Shown here piece by piece: positions 7,815 through 15,724 of a stretch of 64,000 nt of DNA. Under the pieces are notes generated by a model. That model had not been told where the DNA came from. It saw only the letters and a list, made by a program, of their open reading frames with translations, and made no database searches. Origin of the DNA: Archaeoglobaceae archaeon (GTDB lineage Archaea; Halobacteriota; Archaeoglobi; Archaeoglobales; Archaeoglobaceae); NCBI GenBank assembly GCA_027028145.1, contig JALVJV010000011.1:1-64000 (forward strand), in the 5' to 3' direction. Every line of letters begins with the position of its first letter. The first letter of the stretch is position 1. The position numbers and the translations under genes are program-made.

Positions 7815-9236
7815 ATGTTTAAACTACCGTTTATCGTGAAATTGAACTGCGCGGGCGTTACTTCTCTGCTTTTGGTTTTGCTATTGGTTACAACTCCAGT
7901 CGAAGCATCACGTTTGCTTGAAGTATGCCCGAACCCCCTAAATTCCGAAGCCGAGTTCGTTAAGGTTTACGTCGATTCCAACTGCACTCTGAGCGATGGT
8001 GAAGGAAACGTAACTCTAAATAGATCTGGAACTTTTTACGTTGCGAAAAACAGAACGGATTTCTTCGAATCTTTTGGCTTTTATCCCGATTACGAGTTCG
8101 AAGGAAGGTTCGGACTTTCGAACAGAGGAGAGGAGATATACTTAATTCAAAACGGAAAAATCGTGGATTCTTTCGGCTGGAAGAACGCGGACAAGGGTTT
8201 GATATACTACCGAACTCAGAACGGCTGGGATTTTAAGTATCAGGATTGGACGAATTTCAGTCCGGTTGAAGATCACGTTTCCGGTATGGTTGTGGTATCC
8301 CCGACGAAGTATAAAATTAAAGCCGAATCTCTCGTTTTGGCTTCTTATACCCTAACGGATTCCAGCTTTATCGATTGCAATAATGTAACGATATTTTTGG
8401 ACGGAAATCCGGTCGGCGGAGTTCCCATGAACGAGATGATCGTAGCCAAGAGATACAACGTTACTTTTCTCAAGTCGAGCTCTTATAGGCATTTTCACTG
8501 GAAGTTTGCGATCGCCGATGGAGATAAGGTAGTTATAACGACGGAAAATTGGAAGTGGAACAAAAGGGGATACATAGTCGAATTTGAAAGCGACAAAATC
8601 GCGAACTTCTTGAAATCCGTTCTAAACCACGATAAGATATACGCAACCGAAGTCGGCAAATTCGGTAAACCTAAGCGTAGCTTTAAAGCGTTGAAAAACG
8701 GCGACGAACTCAAATTCAATTCAAGGGTTGAAGTCTTCGTTTTGCCGGATTGCAATCCGATCTTCAAGACGATCAATTCAGCAAAGAGAAGGTTGCTGAT
8801 TCAGGCACCATACATGGATTTCGATTGGTTTTGGAAGGACAAGCCACTCCTCGATGCTGTAATTAACGCATCAAAGCACGCTGATGTTAGGATAATTTTA
8901 TCGAGCGATGAGATTGCGACTAAGCGGTTTTTGGAAGATCTGGCAGAAGTTGAGAACTTGAATCTCAAAGTGAAGACCATGGATAACCTTCACGGCAAAA
9001 TGATAGTTGCCGATGATGTCGCGGTAATTACATCTGCAAATCTGAACAAATATGGGCTAAAGCTGAACAGAGAAGTAGGAGTGGTGATCTACGATAAGAA
9101 GGTGGCGGACTTTCTTGCCGAGAAGTTCGACGAAGATTGGGGAACGAAGAGGGGAGAGAACTACTACTTAATCGCCGCCATGATAGTTTTGACGACGGCG
9201 CTAATTCTTACGCATGCTTTAATCAGAAGGCGGTGA
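7815..9236 (+). CDS. Membrane-anchored phospholipase D-fold protein with lamin-tail-like domain
   Basis: Two HxK(x)4D motifs are intact: HWKFAIAD near residue 235 and HGKMIVAD near residue 400, each followed by the Asn of the PLD signature. An N-terminal hydrophobic stretch (SLLLVLLLVTTP) is a signal peptide or anchor. A C-terminal helix (YYLIAAMIVLTTALILTHALI) with RRR behind it looks like a membrane anchor, so the catalytic part should face outside. The region after the signal (LLEVCPNP to FGWKNAD) resembles lamin-tail-like domains of secreted nucleases. I chose the ATG at 7815; a TTG at 7770 would place 15 extra residues before the signal peptide. Activity could be phosphodiesterase or nuclease. 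Confidence 0.82.
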   Translation: MFKLPFIVKLNCAGVTSLLLVLLLVTTPVEASRLLEVCPNPLNSEAEFVKVYVDSNCTLSDGEGNVTLNRSGTFYVAKNRTDFFESFGFYPDYEFEGRFGLSNRGEEIYLIQNGKIVDSFGWKNADKGLIYYRTQNGWDFKYQDWTNFSPVEDHVSGMVVVSPTKYKIKAESLVLASYTLTDSSFIDCNNVTIFLDGNPVGGVPMNEMIVAKRYNVTFLKSSSYRHFHWKFAIADGDKVVITTENWKWNKRGYIVEFESDKIANFLKSVLNHDKIYATEVGKFGKPKRSFKALKNGDELKFNSRVEVFVLPDCNPIFKTINSAKRRLLIQAPYMDFDWFWKDKPLLDAVINASKHADVRIILSSDEIATKRFLEDLAEVENLNLKVKTMDNLHGKMIVADDVAVITSANLNKYGLKLNREVGVVIYDKKVADFLAEKFDEDWGTKRGENYYLIAAMIVLTTALILTHALIRRR

Positions 9237-9265
9237 CGTCAAGCGCAACGGAAAATTAAAAAAGG

Positions 9266-10906
9266 TTAGAATTCACCGCCGCCGAACTCTTCTCCACCTT
9301 CGCCACCCTTCTCTTTCTCCTTCTCCAATCCCTTGGCGGCGATGACGTCGTCGATTCTCAAGATCATCACTGCAACTTCCGTAGCTGATTCGATTGCGTG
9401 CTTCTTGACTCTGAGAGGTTCGAGGACTCCCCTCACCTTCATGTCGACTACCTTACCGGTTTCGATGTCAACTCCGGCATACTTGTTGCCCTTCTCGTGT
9501 GCGGCTTTGAGTTCTACGAGCACATCGATTGGATCGAGTCCAGCGTTCTCGGCGAGGGTCTTCGGAATTATCTCAAGCGCTGACGCGAAGGCTTCAGCGG
9601 CCAACTGCTCTCTTCCGCCCAGCGTTGGCGCCCACTCTCTAATTCTAAGGCTCATTTCGATCTCCGGAGCACCGGCACCGGCAACTACCTTACCGTCCTC
9701 GAGTGCGCATGCTACGACCCTTACCGCGTCCTCGATGCCCCTCGCGATCTCTTCAACTACGTGTTCGGTTCCACCCCTTACGAGGATCGTCACGGCCTTC
9801 GGGTTCTTGCAACCGGTTACGAAGACCATCTTCTCGTCACCGACCTTTCTCTCCTCGACAAGCTTAGCCTCTCCTAAGTCTTCCGGCTTAACATCTCTCA
9901 AGTCGGTGAGTATCTTAGCTCCAGTCGCTCTCGCCAACTTCTCGATGTCGCTTTTCTTAACCCTTCTAACTGCCAATATTCCTGCTTTAGCCAAGTAGTA
10001 TTGTGCCAAGTCGTCGATACCCTTCTGGCAGAACACAACGTTAGCTCCGGCTTCGACGATCTTATCTACCATCTCCTTGATCATCTTCTCCTCCTGCTCG
10101 ATGAACTTCTGCATCATCTCTGGGTCGGTGATTCTGATCTTCGCGTCGATCTCGGTCTCTTTCACTTCGAGGGCGGAGTTCAGCAACAGTATCTTAGCGT
10201 TTTCGACCCTCTTCGGCATTGCCGGATGAACGACCTCCTTGTCGAGAACGATACCATCTACGAGCTCCGTATCTTCAACGGCACCACCCTGTCTCTTCTC
10301 GATCTTTATGTGGTCTGTATCTGCAACGATCTTGCCGTCCACCTCTTCGGCGATCGTCTTTACGGCTTTAACAGCGATCTCAGCGAGCCTTTCGAGAGCT
10401 ACTTCAGCACCCTTTCCGGTCATGGCGGTCATCGCGATCTTCTTCAGTATCTCGTCGTCGTCCCTGCTCACGGGGATAGCGATCTCCTCAAGGACTTCCG
10501 TAGCCTTCTTAGCCGCCATCCTGTAACCGTTTGCGATGATCGTCGGATGGATGTCCTGATCGAGCAACTCCTCGGCCCTCTTGAGCAGTTCTCCAGCCAA
10601 AACTACCGCTGTGGTAGTTCCGTCTCCCACTTCGTTGTCCTGAGCTTTAGCAACCTCGATTATCATCTTTGCAGCCGGATGTTCTACATCGATCTCCTTG
10701 AGAATCGTAACACCATCGTTCGTGATCACGATGTCACCCAAACTGTCGACGAGCATCTTGTCCATTCCTCTTGGACCGAGTGTTGTTCTTACAGCTTCTG
10801 CAATAACCCTCGCGGCCATTATGTTCATCCTCTGAGCGTCCCTACCCACCGTTCTCTGTGTTCCCTCCTTTAATATTAAAACGGGGGTTCCCTGCAACGT
10901 AGCCAT
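9266..10906 (-). CDS. thsA: Thermosome (group II chaperonin) subunit
   Basis: ATP-driven archaeal chaperonin subunit of about 546 residues. It has the N-terminal [13 protein letters not shown] segment, the ATP-binding GDGTTT motif near residue 95, and a Gly/Glu-rich tail ending EEFGGGEF. Translation starts best at the ATG at 10904-10906 (MATLQGTP): the strong ribosome-binding site GGAGGTG (10913-10919) sits 6 nt upstream of it and would overlap the two earlier in-frame starts. Transcription runs leftward from a TATA element at 10947-10955. Whether it is the alpha or beta subunit cannot be settled without the other copy, so the symbol is provisional. Confidence 0.95.
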   Translation of the reverse strand: MATLQGTPVLILKEGTQRTVGRDAQRMNIMAARVIAEAVRTTLGPRGMDKMLVDSLGDIVITNDGVTILKEIDVEHPAAKMIIEVAKAQDNEVGDGTTTAVVLAGELLKRAEELLDQDIHPTIIANGYRMAAKKATEVLEEIAIPVSRDDDEILKKIAMTAMTGKGAEVALERLAEIAVKAVKTIAEEVDGKIVADTDHIKIEKRQGGAVEDTELVDGIVLDKEVVHPAMPKRVENAKILLLNSALEVKETEIDAKIRITDPEMMQKFIEQEEKMIKEMVDKIVEAGANVVFCQKGIDDLAQYYLAKAGILAVRRVKKSDIEKLARATGAKILTDLRDVKPEDLGEAKLVEERKVGDEKMVFVTGCKNPKAVTILVRGGTEHVVEEIARGIEDAVRVVACALEDGKVVAGAGAPEIEMSLRIREWAPTLGGREQLAAEAFASALEIIPKTLAENAGLDPIDVLVELKAAHEKGNKYAGVDIETGKVVDMKVRGVLEPLRVKKHAIESATEVAVMILRIDDVIAAKGLEKEKEKGGEGGEEFGGGEF

Positions 10907-10946
10907 CCGCATCACCTCCAGTGCTATTTTGTGTGGATCAGTATGT

Positions 10947-10955
10947 CTATATAAG
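10947..10955 (-). promoter_or_regulatory. TATA box of the thermosome gene
   Basis: CTTATATAG on the minus strand, preceded by an A-rich BRE-like element (CGAAATA). It lies about 45 nt upstream of the start codon, which leaves a short leader carrying the GGAGGTG ribosome-binding site. Confidence 0.65.
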
Positions 10956-11027
10956 TATTTCGGTCGTGTGGGGTCAGGTGTTGCTCTTAGGTAGCATTAA
11001 TAAATTTCATCTGATGATCGCTATCTG

Positions 11028-11924
11028 ATGAACATCCTCCTCGACACTCTCAGATTTCTGGCATCTACGATTCCGATAATAGCTTTGGCGAGCTATCTGG
11101 TTTCGTATTCCATAAATAAAGGCATCATGGAGAAAATTTCTGCAAAGATTGAGCCGTTGCTTAGTAAGCTCAACTTGGATCAGGTTACGGTTGCTTCCGT
11201 GGCCGTTTGCTTCGTAAGTCCGGTTGCCGCATATTCTATGCTCGCTCAGGCTTTTAAAGAGAAGAGGATCGACGAGAAGGAAGTGATAGCGGCATCCTTT
11301 CTAAACTCCTTTCCGGCTACCTTCAGCCACATATACTCCTTCTTCATACCTTTCGTCATACCCGTCTTGGGATGGGCCGGCGTAGTTTACACGGCATTGA
11401 GAATGCTCGTTGCGATAATTAAATCCGCGATAGGCTTCGTCTTAGCTCTGAAGTGGAAGGACAGACGTGAGGTGATAAGGAGGGAGATCGAGCATCGCAA
11501 AGTAGATCCGCTGAAATCTACGTGGGACAACATAAAGAGGGTAACGCCCATAATGGCGGTAACATACATGCTCGTCAGTATTCTTTCGGCTTACGGATTC
11601 TTCGACAGCTTTAAAAAAATATTCAGCTTTATGCCCTTTGATCCAAACGTAATAACGGTTTCCGCAGTTGAATTCGTAAACGTTAGAGCGGCAGTCGTTT
11701 TAGCCGCGGGAATGCTTGACAGAGGTGTTCTAACCCCAAAGTGGGTTGTAATCGGATTGATACTCGGGAATGTTATAACCTTCTCTACGAGGTTCGTTAA
11801 GCACTCTCTACCCCTGCACGTCTCCTTATTCGGAAGGTTGGGTGTGAAGATTGTTGTTCTCAACGCTTTAGCGACATTGATCTTGGATATAATTATAATA
11901 GCCTTGCTCCTGTCGTTGCCATAA
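11028..11924 (+). CDS. Nucleoside-recognition (Gate) domain membrane protein
   Basis: A 298-residue polytopic membrane protein with about eight hydrophobic segments. The repeated Gate/nucleoside-recognition pattern is visible as SPVAAYSMLAQAF with FLNSFPATFSHIYSFF in the first half, and VEFVNVRAAVVLAAGML with LILGNVITFSTRFVKHSLP in the second, which suggests an inverted or tandem repeat. Gate-domain proteins include SpmA/SpmB, nucleoside transporters and putative metal or small-molecule transporters. The substrate cannot be inferred. A short AT-rich region separates it from the divergent thermosome promoter. Confidence 0.75.
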   Translation: MNILLDTLRFLASTIPIIALASYLVSYSINKGIMEKISAKIEPLLSKLNLDQVTVASVAVCFVSPVAAYSMLAQAFKEKRIDEKEVIAASFLNSFPATFSHIYSFFIPFVIPVLGWAGVVYTALRMLVAIIKSAIGFVLALKWKDRREVIRREIEHRKVDPLKSTWDNIKRVTPIMAVTYMLVSILSAYGFFDSFKKIFSFMPFDPNVITVSAVEFVNVRAAVVLAAGMLDRGVLTPKWVVIGLILGNVITFSTRFVKHSLPLHVSLFGRLGVKIVVLNALATLILDIIIIALLLSLP

Positions 11925-11954
11925 ATTTATATCTCCTAACGTCTACGATTTTTC

Positions 11955-12269
11955 ATGAGCGACAGAACCGTAATGGCCATTGGAGTAATCGTCGGATTCC
12001 TCTTCGGCTTCAACGGAATTGCAATGCTGTTCAACTTGCTCACGCACACTCTCACAGAAGCTCAAGCCCAGCTTTCTCAGATCAGCACCGTCTCAACGCT
12101 CGTATTGTTCTTGATCGTCGTTGGAATCATAATTAAAGTAAGGGTGCTGTCGTCGTTGATAGTAGGCGCTGTGGTTGGAGCGGTGCTCAACTTGCTACTT
12201 GAGATGAACGGAATTCACGTGATGAACATGATATACTCGGCTATACTCGAATTTCTAAAGATTCACTAA
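11955..12269 (+). CDS. Small membrane protein, unknown function
   Basis: 104 residues with three predicted membrane helices (MAIGVIVGFLFGFNGIAML, TLVLFLIVVGIIIKV and LIVGAVVGAVLNLLLEM). It lies 30 nt downstream of the Gate-domain gene and is probably cotranscribed with it. Its 3' end overlaps the convergent aroD by 15 nt. No family is recognised; it may be an accessory subunit of the upstream transporter-like protein. Confidence 0.65.
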   Translation: MSDRTVMAIGVIVGFLFGFNGIAMLFNLLTHTLTEAQAQLSQISTVSTLVLFLIVVGIIIKVRVLSSLIVGAVVGAVLNLLLEMNGIHVMNMIYSAILEFLKIH

Positions 12270-12866
12270 CGCATCCAAAATTTTTCGAACCTTATTGGCT
12301 TCCAACTGTCCGGGAGCTACGGATTTGCTCACCGTGCAGTAGATGAACGGCGAGCCCAGAAATAGAGCCATTACCCTCGTCCAAGCGAACTTTTCGCCCA
12401 TCAGAAACGCTACAAGGTTTTCGTATTCGCACAGCAGTTTAACGATAGTAAGGACGTCTCGCTTGTCTTTTCCCATCGTCGCTATCTTGAATATGTCACC
12501 TCTCTTGGATTCAACGAGATCTCTCAGGTATTCGTAATCCGGCGTTTCTTTGAAGTTGTGATAGGACTCTATCACTTTGCATCTCATAGCTTCGAACCAT
12601 TCATCGGAAACGTCGTTTTCCAAATCGACGTAATCGGCATGAACGGAATACCTCGCCAAAGTTTTCAACCTTCGGTCTTCGTCTCCAGAATACTTCCCGC
12701 CCTCTTGCTGTCTTCGGATCGTAACTATTATCGGCTTCCCTATGCCTTTGAGCTTGTTTTCGTCCGGGAACGTAGAAAAGAGATCGAGCCTCAATTCTAT
12801 AACGTCGGCAACGTTCATAGCCGCGACTACATCCGCAAAACTTGAAGCCGAGACTACGATTTTCAC
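12255..12866 (-). CDS. aroD: 3-dehydroquinate dehydratase, type I
   Basis: Third step of the shikimate pathway, working through a Schiff base. The 203-residue protein has the type I landmarks: ELRLDLF near residue 25, the catalytic His in VIESYHNF near residue 103, and the Schiff-base Lys in DIFKIATM near residue 128. The C-terminal FIYCTVSKSVAPGQLEA is the usual substrate loop (S-x-APGQ). It is somewhat shorter than bacterial AroD, as in other Archaeoglobales. aroC lies elsewhere in this window (41364-42458), so aromatic biosynthesis genes are scattered. Confidence 0.93.
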   Translation of the reverse strand: MKIVVSASSFADVVAAMNVADVIELRLDLFSTFPDENKLKGIGKPIIVTIRRQQEGGKYSGDEDRRLKTLARYSVHADYVDLENDVSDEWFEAMRCKVIESYHNFKETPDYEYLRDLVESKRGDIFKIATMGKDKRDVLTIVKLLCEYENLVAFLMGEKFAWTRVMALFLGSPFIYCTVSKSVAPGQLEANKVRKILDALVNL

Positions 12867-12896
12867 ATGATGGAGTTAGGATTGCTGTTAAAAAAT

Positions 12897-13811
12897 TTAT
12901 TCGAATTCTATCGTGGCTGGTGGTTTCGGCGTTAGGTCGTAAACTACCCTCGTAACTTCGGGAATTTCGGACGTGATCCTTAGGGTGATCTTCCTCAGCT
13001 TATCGTAATCTATTTCGAGCACATCGGCCGTCATACCATCTCTCGAATCCACAGCCCTTATCGCGATTACGTAGCCGTAAACCCTAACGTCACCCTTAAC
13101 ACCGGTGGCTTTACCGATTAAAGCGGCAAAAGCCTGCCACTTCTTGTAATCCTTCAATTCCTCCTCCACGATCTTCGTAGCCTTCCTTACTACCTCAACC
13201 TTCTCCGGCGTAACCTCGCCGACTATTCTGACAGCCAATCCCGGCCCGGGGAAAGGCATCCTCTCGCAGATCTCCTCCGGCAGTCCCAAATACCTCGCGA
13301 CCTCTCTGACTTCATCCTTATAAAGCTCTCTAAGGGGCTCTATTACATCCTTAAACTTATACTTGGTCGGAAAACCTCCGACGTTGTGATGGCTTTTGAT
13401 TCCACCCTGACTTTCGATTATATCCGGATATATCGTTCCCTGAATAAGATACTCCGCCCCGTGTTCTTCGGCAACCTTCTCAAATATCCTGACGAACAAC
13501 TCGCCGATGATCTTCCTCTTCTGCTCCGGATCCGTAACACCCTTTAAAGCTTTGAAGAACTCCTCTCTTGCATCTATGAAGACTAAACCCATGTGTCCGA
13601 AGATCTCCTTAATTCTCTCCGGCTCCCCTTCCCTCATCAACCCCGTATCGACGAATACTGGGATCAATCTATCTCCTATCGCTTTGTGAGCTAAAACTGC
13701 ACAAACGGAACTGTCGACACCGCCTGATAGAGCTATTATCGCTTTACCGTCTTTAACCCTCTCCTTAATCTCCTCTATCGCCTTCTTTACGAATTCCTCG
13801 ACGTTGACCAT
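12897..13811 (-). CDS. guaAB: GMP synthase subunit B (ATP pyrophosphatase domain)
   Basis: Archaeal GMP synthase is split; this 304-residue subunit binds ATP and XMP and uses ammonia from the glutaminase subunit A. The PP-loop SGGVDSS lies near residues 29-35. The family segments [25 protein letters not shown] and the C-terminal dimerisation region ending [13 protein letters not shown] are all present. The start ATG is at 13809-13811. The glutaminase partner is not in this window. Confidence 0.94.
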   Translation of the reverse strand: MVNVEEFVKKAIEEIKERVKDGKAIIALSGGVDSSVCAVLAHKAIGDRLIPVFVDTGLMREGEPERIKEIFGHMGLVFIDAREEFFKALKGVTDPEQKRKIIGELFVRIFEKVAEEHGAEYLIQGTIYPDIIESQGGIKSHHNVGGFPTKYKFKDVIEPLRELYKDEVREVARYLGLPEEICERMPFPGPGLAVRIVGEVTPEKVEVVRKATKIVEEELKDYKKWQAFAALIGKATGVKGDVRVYGYVIAIRAVDSRDGMTADVLEIDYDKLRKITLRITSEIPEVTRVVYDLTPKPPATIEFE

Positions 13812-13946
13812 GTTTCAGAGTCTTATTGGGGTAATAAATGATTTTGCCTTACGAGTTGCTCAAAACGTTGCCGAGATCACCGAGCGAATGGAGACTAAAT
13901 ACGGATGCTTCGGCGATATTGGAAAATGTGGGAGCGTTAGATAACT

Positions 13947-14327
13947 TCAACTTCTACATCTGCATCTACCATGAATGTGCTCTACCCAATCTCCGCAAGC
14001 TATTCGTTCGCAACCGTCCAAGCTACCCTTCCATTCGTAAATCCAAGCGCTTACGATTTCGCTGTTCTCAAGTTCCACATCAACCTCAGTCCTTTCGTAT
14101 CCGCTTTCGTAGTAATCGAGTAACGGTATCTTGTCATCTGGAACGTCGTAAACCTCAACCACTATGCTGTCCTTCGGGTCGTCACTCTTAACCGCAAACG
14201 GGATGCGGGATGCGAACAGCTTGTATCCTCTAACCCTCCCCCTTCCAACGAACCGTGCGTTGATCAATCTAAGCATCACATGCGCTCCTCCTTTCCTTCT
14301 TAATGTTCCGTAAACCGCTACGAGCAT
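13947..14327 (-). CDS. Gamma-glutamylcyclotransferase-fold (AIG2-like) protein
   Basis: 126 residues with the signature YGTLRRKGGAH at the N-terminus (the YGxLxxG substrate loop) and the acidic catalytic segment LDYYESGYERTEV near residue 75, where the Glu of YES corresponds to the family's general acid/base. In archaea the substrate is unknown and cleavage of gamma-glutamyl amines is only one possibility. The last residues (HIHGRCRCRS) are unusual, so the true C-terminus may have been altered by a frameshift; the 135 nt beyond it contain no obvious continuation. Confidence 0.75.
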   Translation of the reverse strand: MLVAVYGTLRRKGGAHVMLRLINARFVGRGRVRGYKLFASRIPFAVKSDDPKDSIVVEVYDVPDDKIPLLDYYESGYERTEVDVELENSEIVSAWIYEWKGSLDGCERIACGDWVEHIHGRCRCRS

Positions 14328-14359
14328 TCGAACGATTTACGTTCGATCATCTTAATACT

Positions 14360-15121
14360 TTACCTTCTCGACACGAACCAGATTAGCCCGAGGAGTATCG
14401 CGATGAACGCGTATCCGAAAGCTACGATGACTTTGCCTGATATGAGGTTTAGGTTGTATAGCAATGCGAGAAACACCTCTATCGCTATGAAAAACTGGAG
14501 CACCGTCAGAAAAACGAACGATTTACTTCCGAAAGCCGGAAATCTCGTTATCATCGGCTCTATATAGCTTAGGAACGTCAGAAGTGGTGTTATGCACATG
14601 GCTATTATCGGAATCACCACGGCACCGATGAATTTATCCGAGTAGCTGTCAGGTTTTCCGGTTACGTCGAAGTGTATCGCAACCATGCTCGGAATTTTAT
14701 CCCATAAGATCAGCGTTAGAATTAGATATAGGAATATCGGAACGATCTGAACAGTCAGATAGAACTTGATGCCTTCGATTCTGAGCGGCTTCGCTACTTG
14801 AACAGGGGTTTTCATATCTTCGATTTCGTATGTCTCCTTGGCAATTTTGTAGCTTAGAAACACGAGAACTGTTAAAGCGATCAGCAGAATCGCAAGAAAG
14901 GCGGAGAGTGGTATATTCAAAGTTAAGCTGATTATCAAAAGGATCAAACCCAAGATCGTAACGCAGATCCCAGCGAACGTGTTCGCCTTTCTCCATGCTT
15001 CCTTTGATAGATACGTATAGCCAAACCTAACTCCAATGTAGGGATTCGGTCTGTTTCTTAAAGCATACGTGAGAACTCCAACGACTATCAGAACAACCGA
15101 AATCATAGGCTCCGGATTCAT
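14360..15121 (-). CDS. SdpI-family membrane protein with DUF1648 domain
   Basis: About 253 residues with six or seven hydrophobic segments. The SdpI signature is near the N-terminus (PYIGVRFGYTYLSKEAWRKA) and the DUF1648 signature IPSMVAIHFDVTGKPDSYSDK lies at about residues 140-160. Bacterial SdpI is an immunity protein and signal transducer that sequesters a repressor at the membrane. I chose the ATG at 15119-15121, one base past the PadR stop codon, because it leaves a neat junction with a GGAGGG site inside the PadR gene. The pairing with a PadR regulator suggests a small membrane-sensing unit. Confidence 0.82.
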   Translation of the reverse strand: MNPEPMISVVLIVVGVLTYALRNRPNPYIGVRFGYTYLSKEAWRKANTFAGICVTILGLILLIISLTLNIPLSAFLAILLIALTVLVFLSYKIAKETYEIEDMKTPVQVAKPLRIEGIKFYLTVQIVPIFLYLILTLILWDKIPSMVAIHFDVTGKPDSYSDKFIGAVVIPIIAMCITPLLTFLSYIEPMITRFPAFGSKSFVFLTVLQFFIAIEVFLALLYNLNLISGKVIVAFGYAFIAILLGLIWFVSRR

Positions 15122-15122
15122 A

Positions 15123-15461
15123 TCACAACCCTCCAACCCTTTCAATTATCTCTTTTAACGTCTCGATTTCGGATTCGATCTCTTTCAAAACAATTTTACC
15201 CGATTCCGTAATCCTGTAGCACTTCCTCGGTCTAACGTCCACGATCCAAAAGCTCTCAACTAAACCGCGCTTTTGCAATCCCTTGAGGATATCGTAAAGC
15301 GTCCCCTCGCTCGGAACGAACTTACCTTCCGTTATCTCCTCTATCCTTTTCCTTATCGCGTATCCGTGCAAACTGCCGGATTCGAGGATCTTCAGGACTA
15401 AGTATGCGTATATCCCGGATCTTATCTCCTTTCTGAACTTCTTCACGACATCGTCCCTCAT
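15123..15461 (-). CDS. PadR-family transcriptional regulator
   Basis: 112 residues forming the PadR winged helix: YLVLKILESGSLHGYAIRKR, then the conserved PSEGTLYDILKGLQKRGLVES, then the wing RPRKCYRITESGK and a C-terminal dimerisation helix. It is the first gene of a two-gene operon with the SdpI-like protein. A perfect 23-bp palindrome lies 13-35 nt upstream of its start, between the start codon and the TATA box, so autorepression is likely. The ribosome-binding site AGGAGG is unusually close to the annotated ATG, so the true start could be a few codons later. Confidence 0.9.
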   Translation of the reverse strand: MRDDVVKKFRKEIRSGIYAYLVLKILESGSLHGYAIRKRIEEITEGKFVPSEGTLYDILKGLQKRGLVESFWIVDVRPRKCYRITESGKIVLKEIESEIETLKEIIERVGGL

Positions 15462-15473
15462 ACCTCCTACTCC

Positions 15474-15496
15474 TATGCCTCGAACTTCGAGGCATA
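15474..15496. promoter_or_regulatory. 23-bp perfect palindrome, probable PadR operator
   Basis: Two arms of 11 nt (left arm TATGCCTCGAA, right arm its exact complement) flank a single central C at 15485. The palindrome lies between the padR start codon (15461) and the TATA element (15499-15507), that is over the expected transcription start. This position fits a repressor operator for the padR-sdpI operon, and it might also affect the rightward sRNA promoter that uses the same TATA region. Confidence 0.75.
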
Positions 15497-15498
15497 TG

Positions 15499-15507
15499 TA
15501 TTTAAAG
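15499..15507. promoter_or_regulatory. TATA element, apparently shared by padR (left) and sRNA 1 (right)
   Basis: TATTTAAAG on the plus strand reads CTTTAAATA on the minus strand, where it is preceded by a BRE-like GCAAA. It lies about 40 nt from the padR start and about 25 nt from the predicted 5' end of the first C/D-box sRNA. Confidence 0.5.
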
Positions 15508-15527
15508 TTTGCGCATCAACGTTGTTT

Positions 15528-15586
15528 GACGATGATGATTGGCGCGGGTTCTGATTGGAGATGATGAACGACTGACGGACTGAGAA
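15528..15586 (+). ncRNA. C/D-box guide sRNA (candidate 1)
   Basis: All four boxes are present in order: C box ATGATGA (15532-15538), a 12-nt guide TTGGCGCGGGTT (15539-15550), D' box CTGA (15551-15554), a 6-nt spacer, C' box ATGATGA (15561-15567), a 12-nt guide ACGACTGACGGA (15568-15579), and D box CTGA (15580-15583). Both guides are 12 nt, the standard archaeal spacing. The RNA would bind L7Ae, Nop5 and fibrillarin and direct 2'-O-methylation. L7Ae is encoded at 25533-25895 here. A TATA element lies 25 nt upstream. I could not assign targets from memory. The RNA ends are estimated. Confidence 0.82.
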
Positions 15587-15591
15587 ATACC

Positions 15592-15599
15592 TTTAAATT
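15592..15599 (+). promoter_or_regulatory. TATA element for sRNA 2
   Basis: TTTAAATT with an upstream GAAATAC BRE-like element, centred about 27 nt before the predicted 5' end of the second C/D sRNA. This suggests the second RNA has its own promoter rather than being processed from a joint transcript. Confidence 0.5.
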
Positions 15600-15620
15600 C
15601 TATTGCGTATACCAACAATC

Positions 15621-15677
15621 GGGAGATGATGAATTCAGCCTTGGCTGAGTCGTGATGAACTCTGGCAGTCTGATCCT
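15621..15677 (+). ncRNA. C/D-box guide sRNA (candidate 2)
   Basis: C box ATGATGA (15626-15632), 12-nt guide ATTCAGCCTTGG (15633-15644), D' box CTGA (15645-15648), 3-nt spacer, C' box GTGATGA (15652-15658), 11-nt guide ACTCTGGCAGT (15659-15669), D box CTGA (15670-15673). Box spacing is canonical. The complement of the D' guide contains CCAAGGCT, which from memory matches a conserved 23S rRNA segment (near E. coli position 450). The complement of the D guide contains CTGCCAGAG, which occurs near the 5' end of archaeal 16S rRNA (CCTGCCAGAGG). By the rule of five the modified bases would be the G in CCAAG and the second C in CTGCC's TGC. These targets are inference. Confidence 0.85.
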
Positions 15678-15724
15678 CACTTATACCGATACCGCTATAT
15701 CGTTTTGGAATCGAATAGGGGTCG

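Noticed and set aside
10001-10873. 290-codon frame antisense to the thermosome gene
   Set aside because: A shadow of the strongly biased codon usage of the thermosome gene; the translation has no recognisable domain.
13838-14191. Open reading frame of 117 codons on the plus strand
   Set aside because: Most of it is antisense to the gamma-glutamylcyclotransferase-like gene and looks like a shadow (Arg/Pro-rich, no domain). The first 35 codons cover a 135-nt gap, but I see no ribosome-binding site or family.
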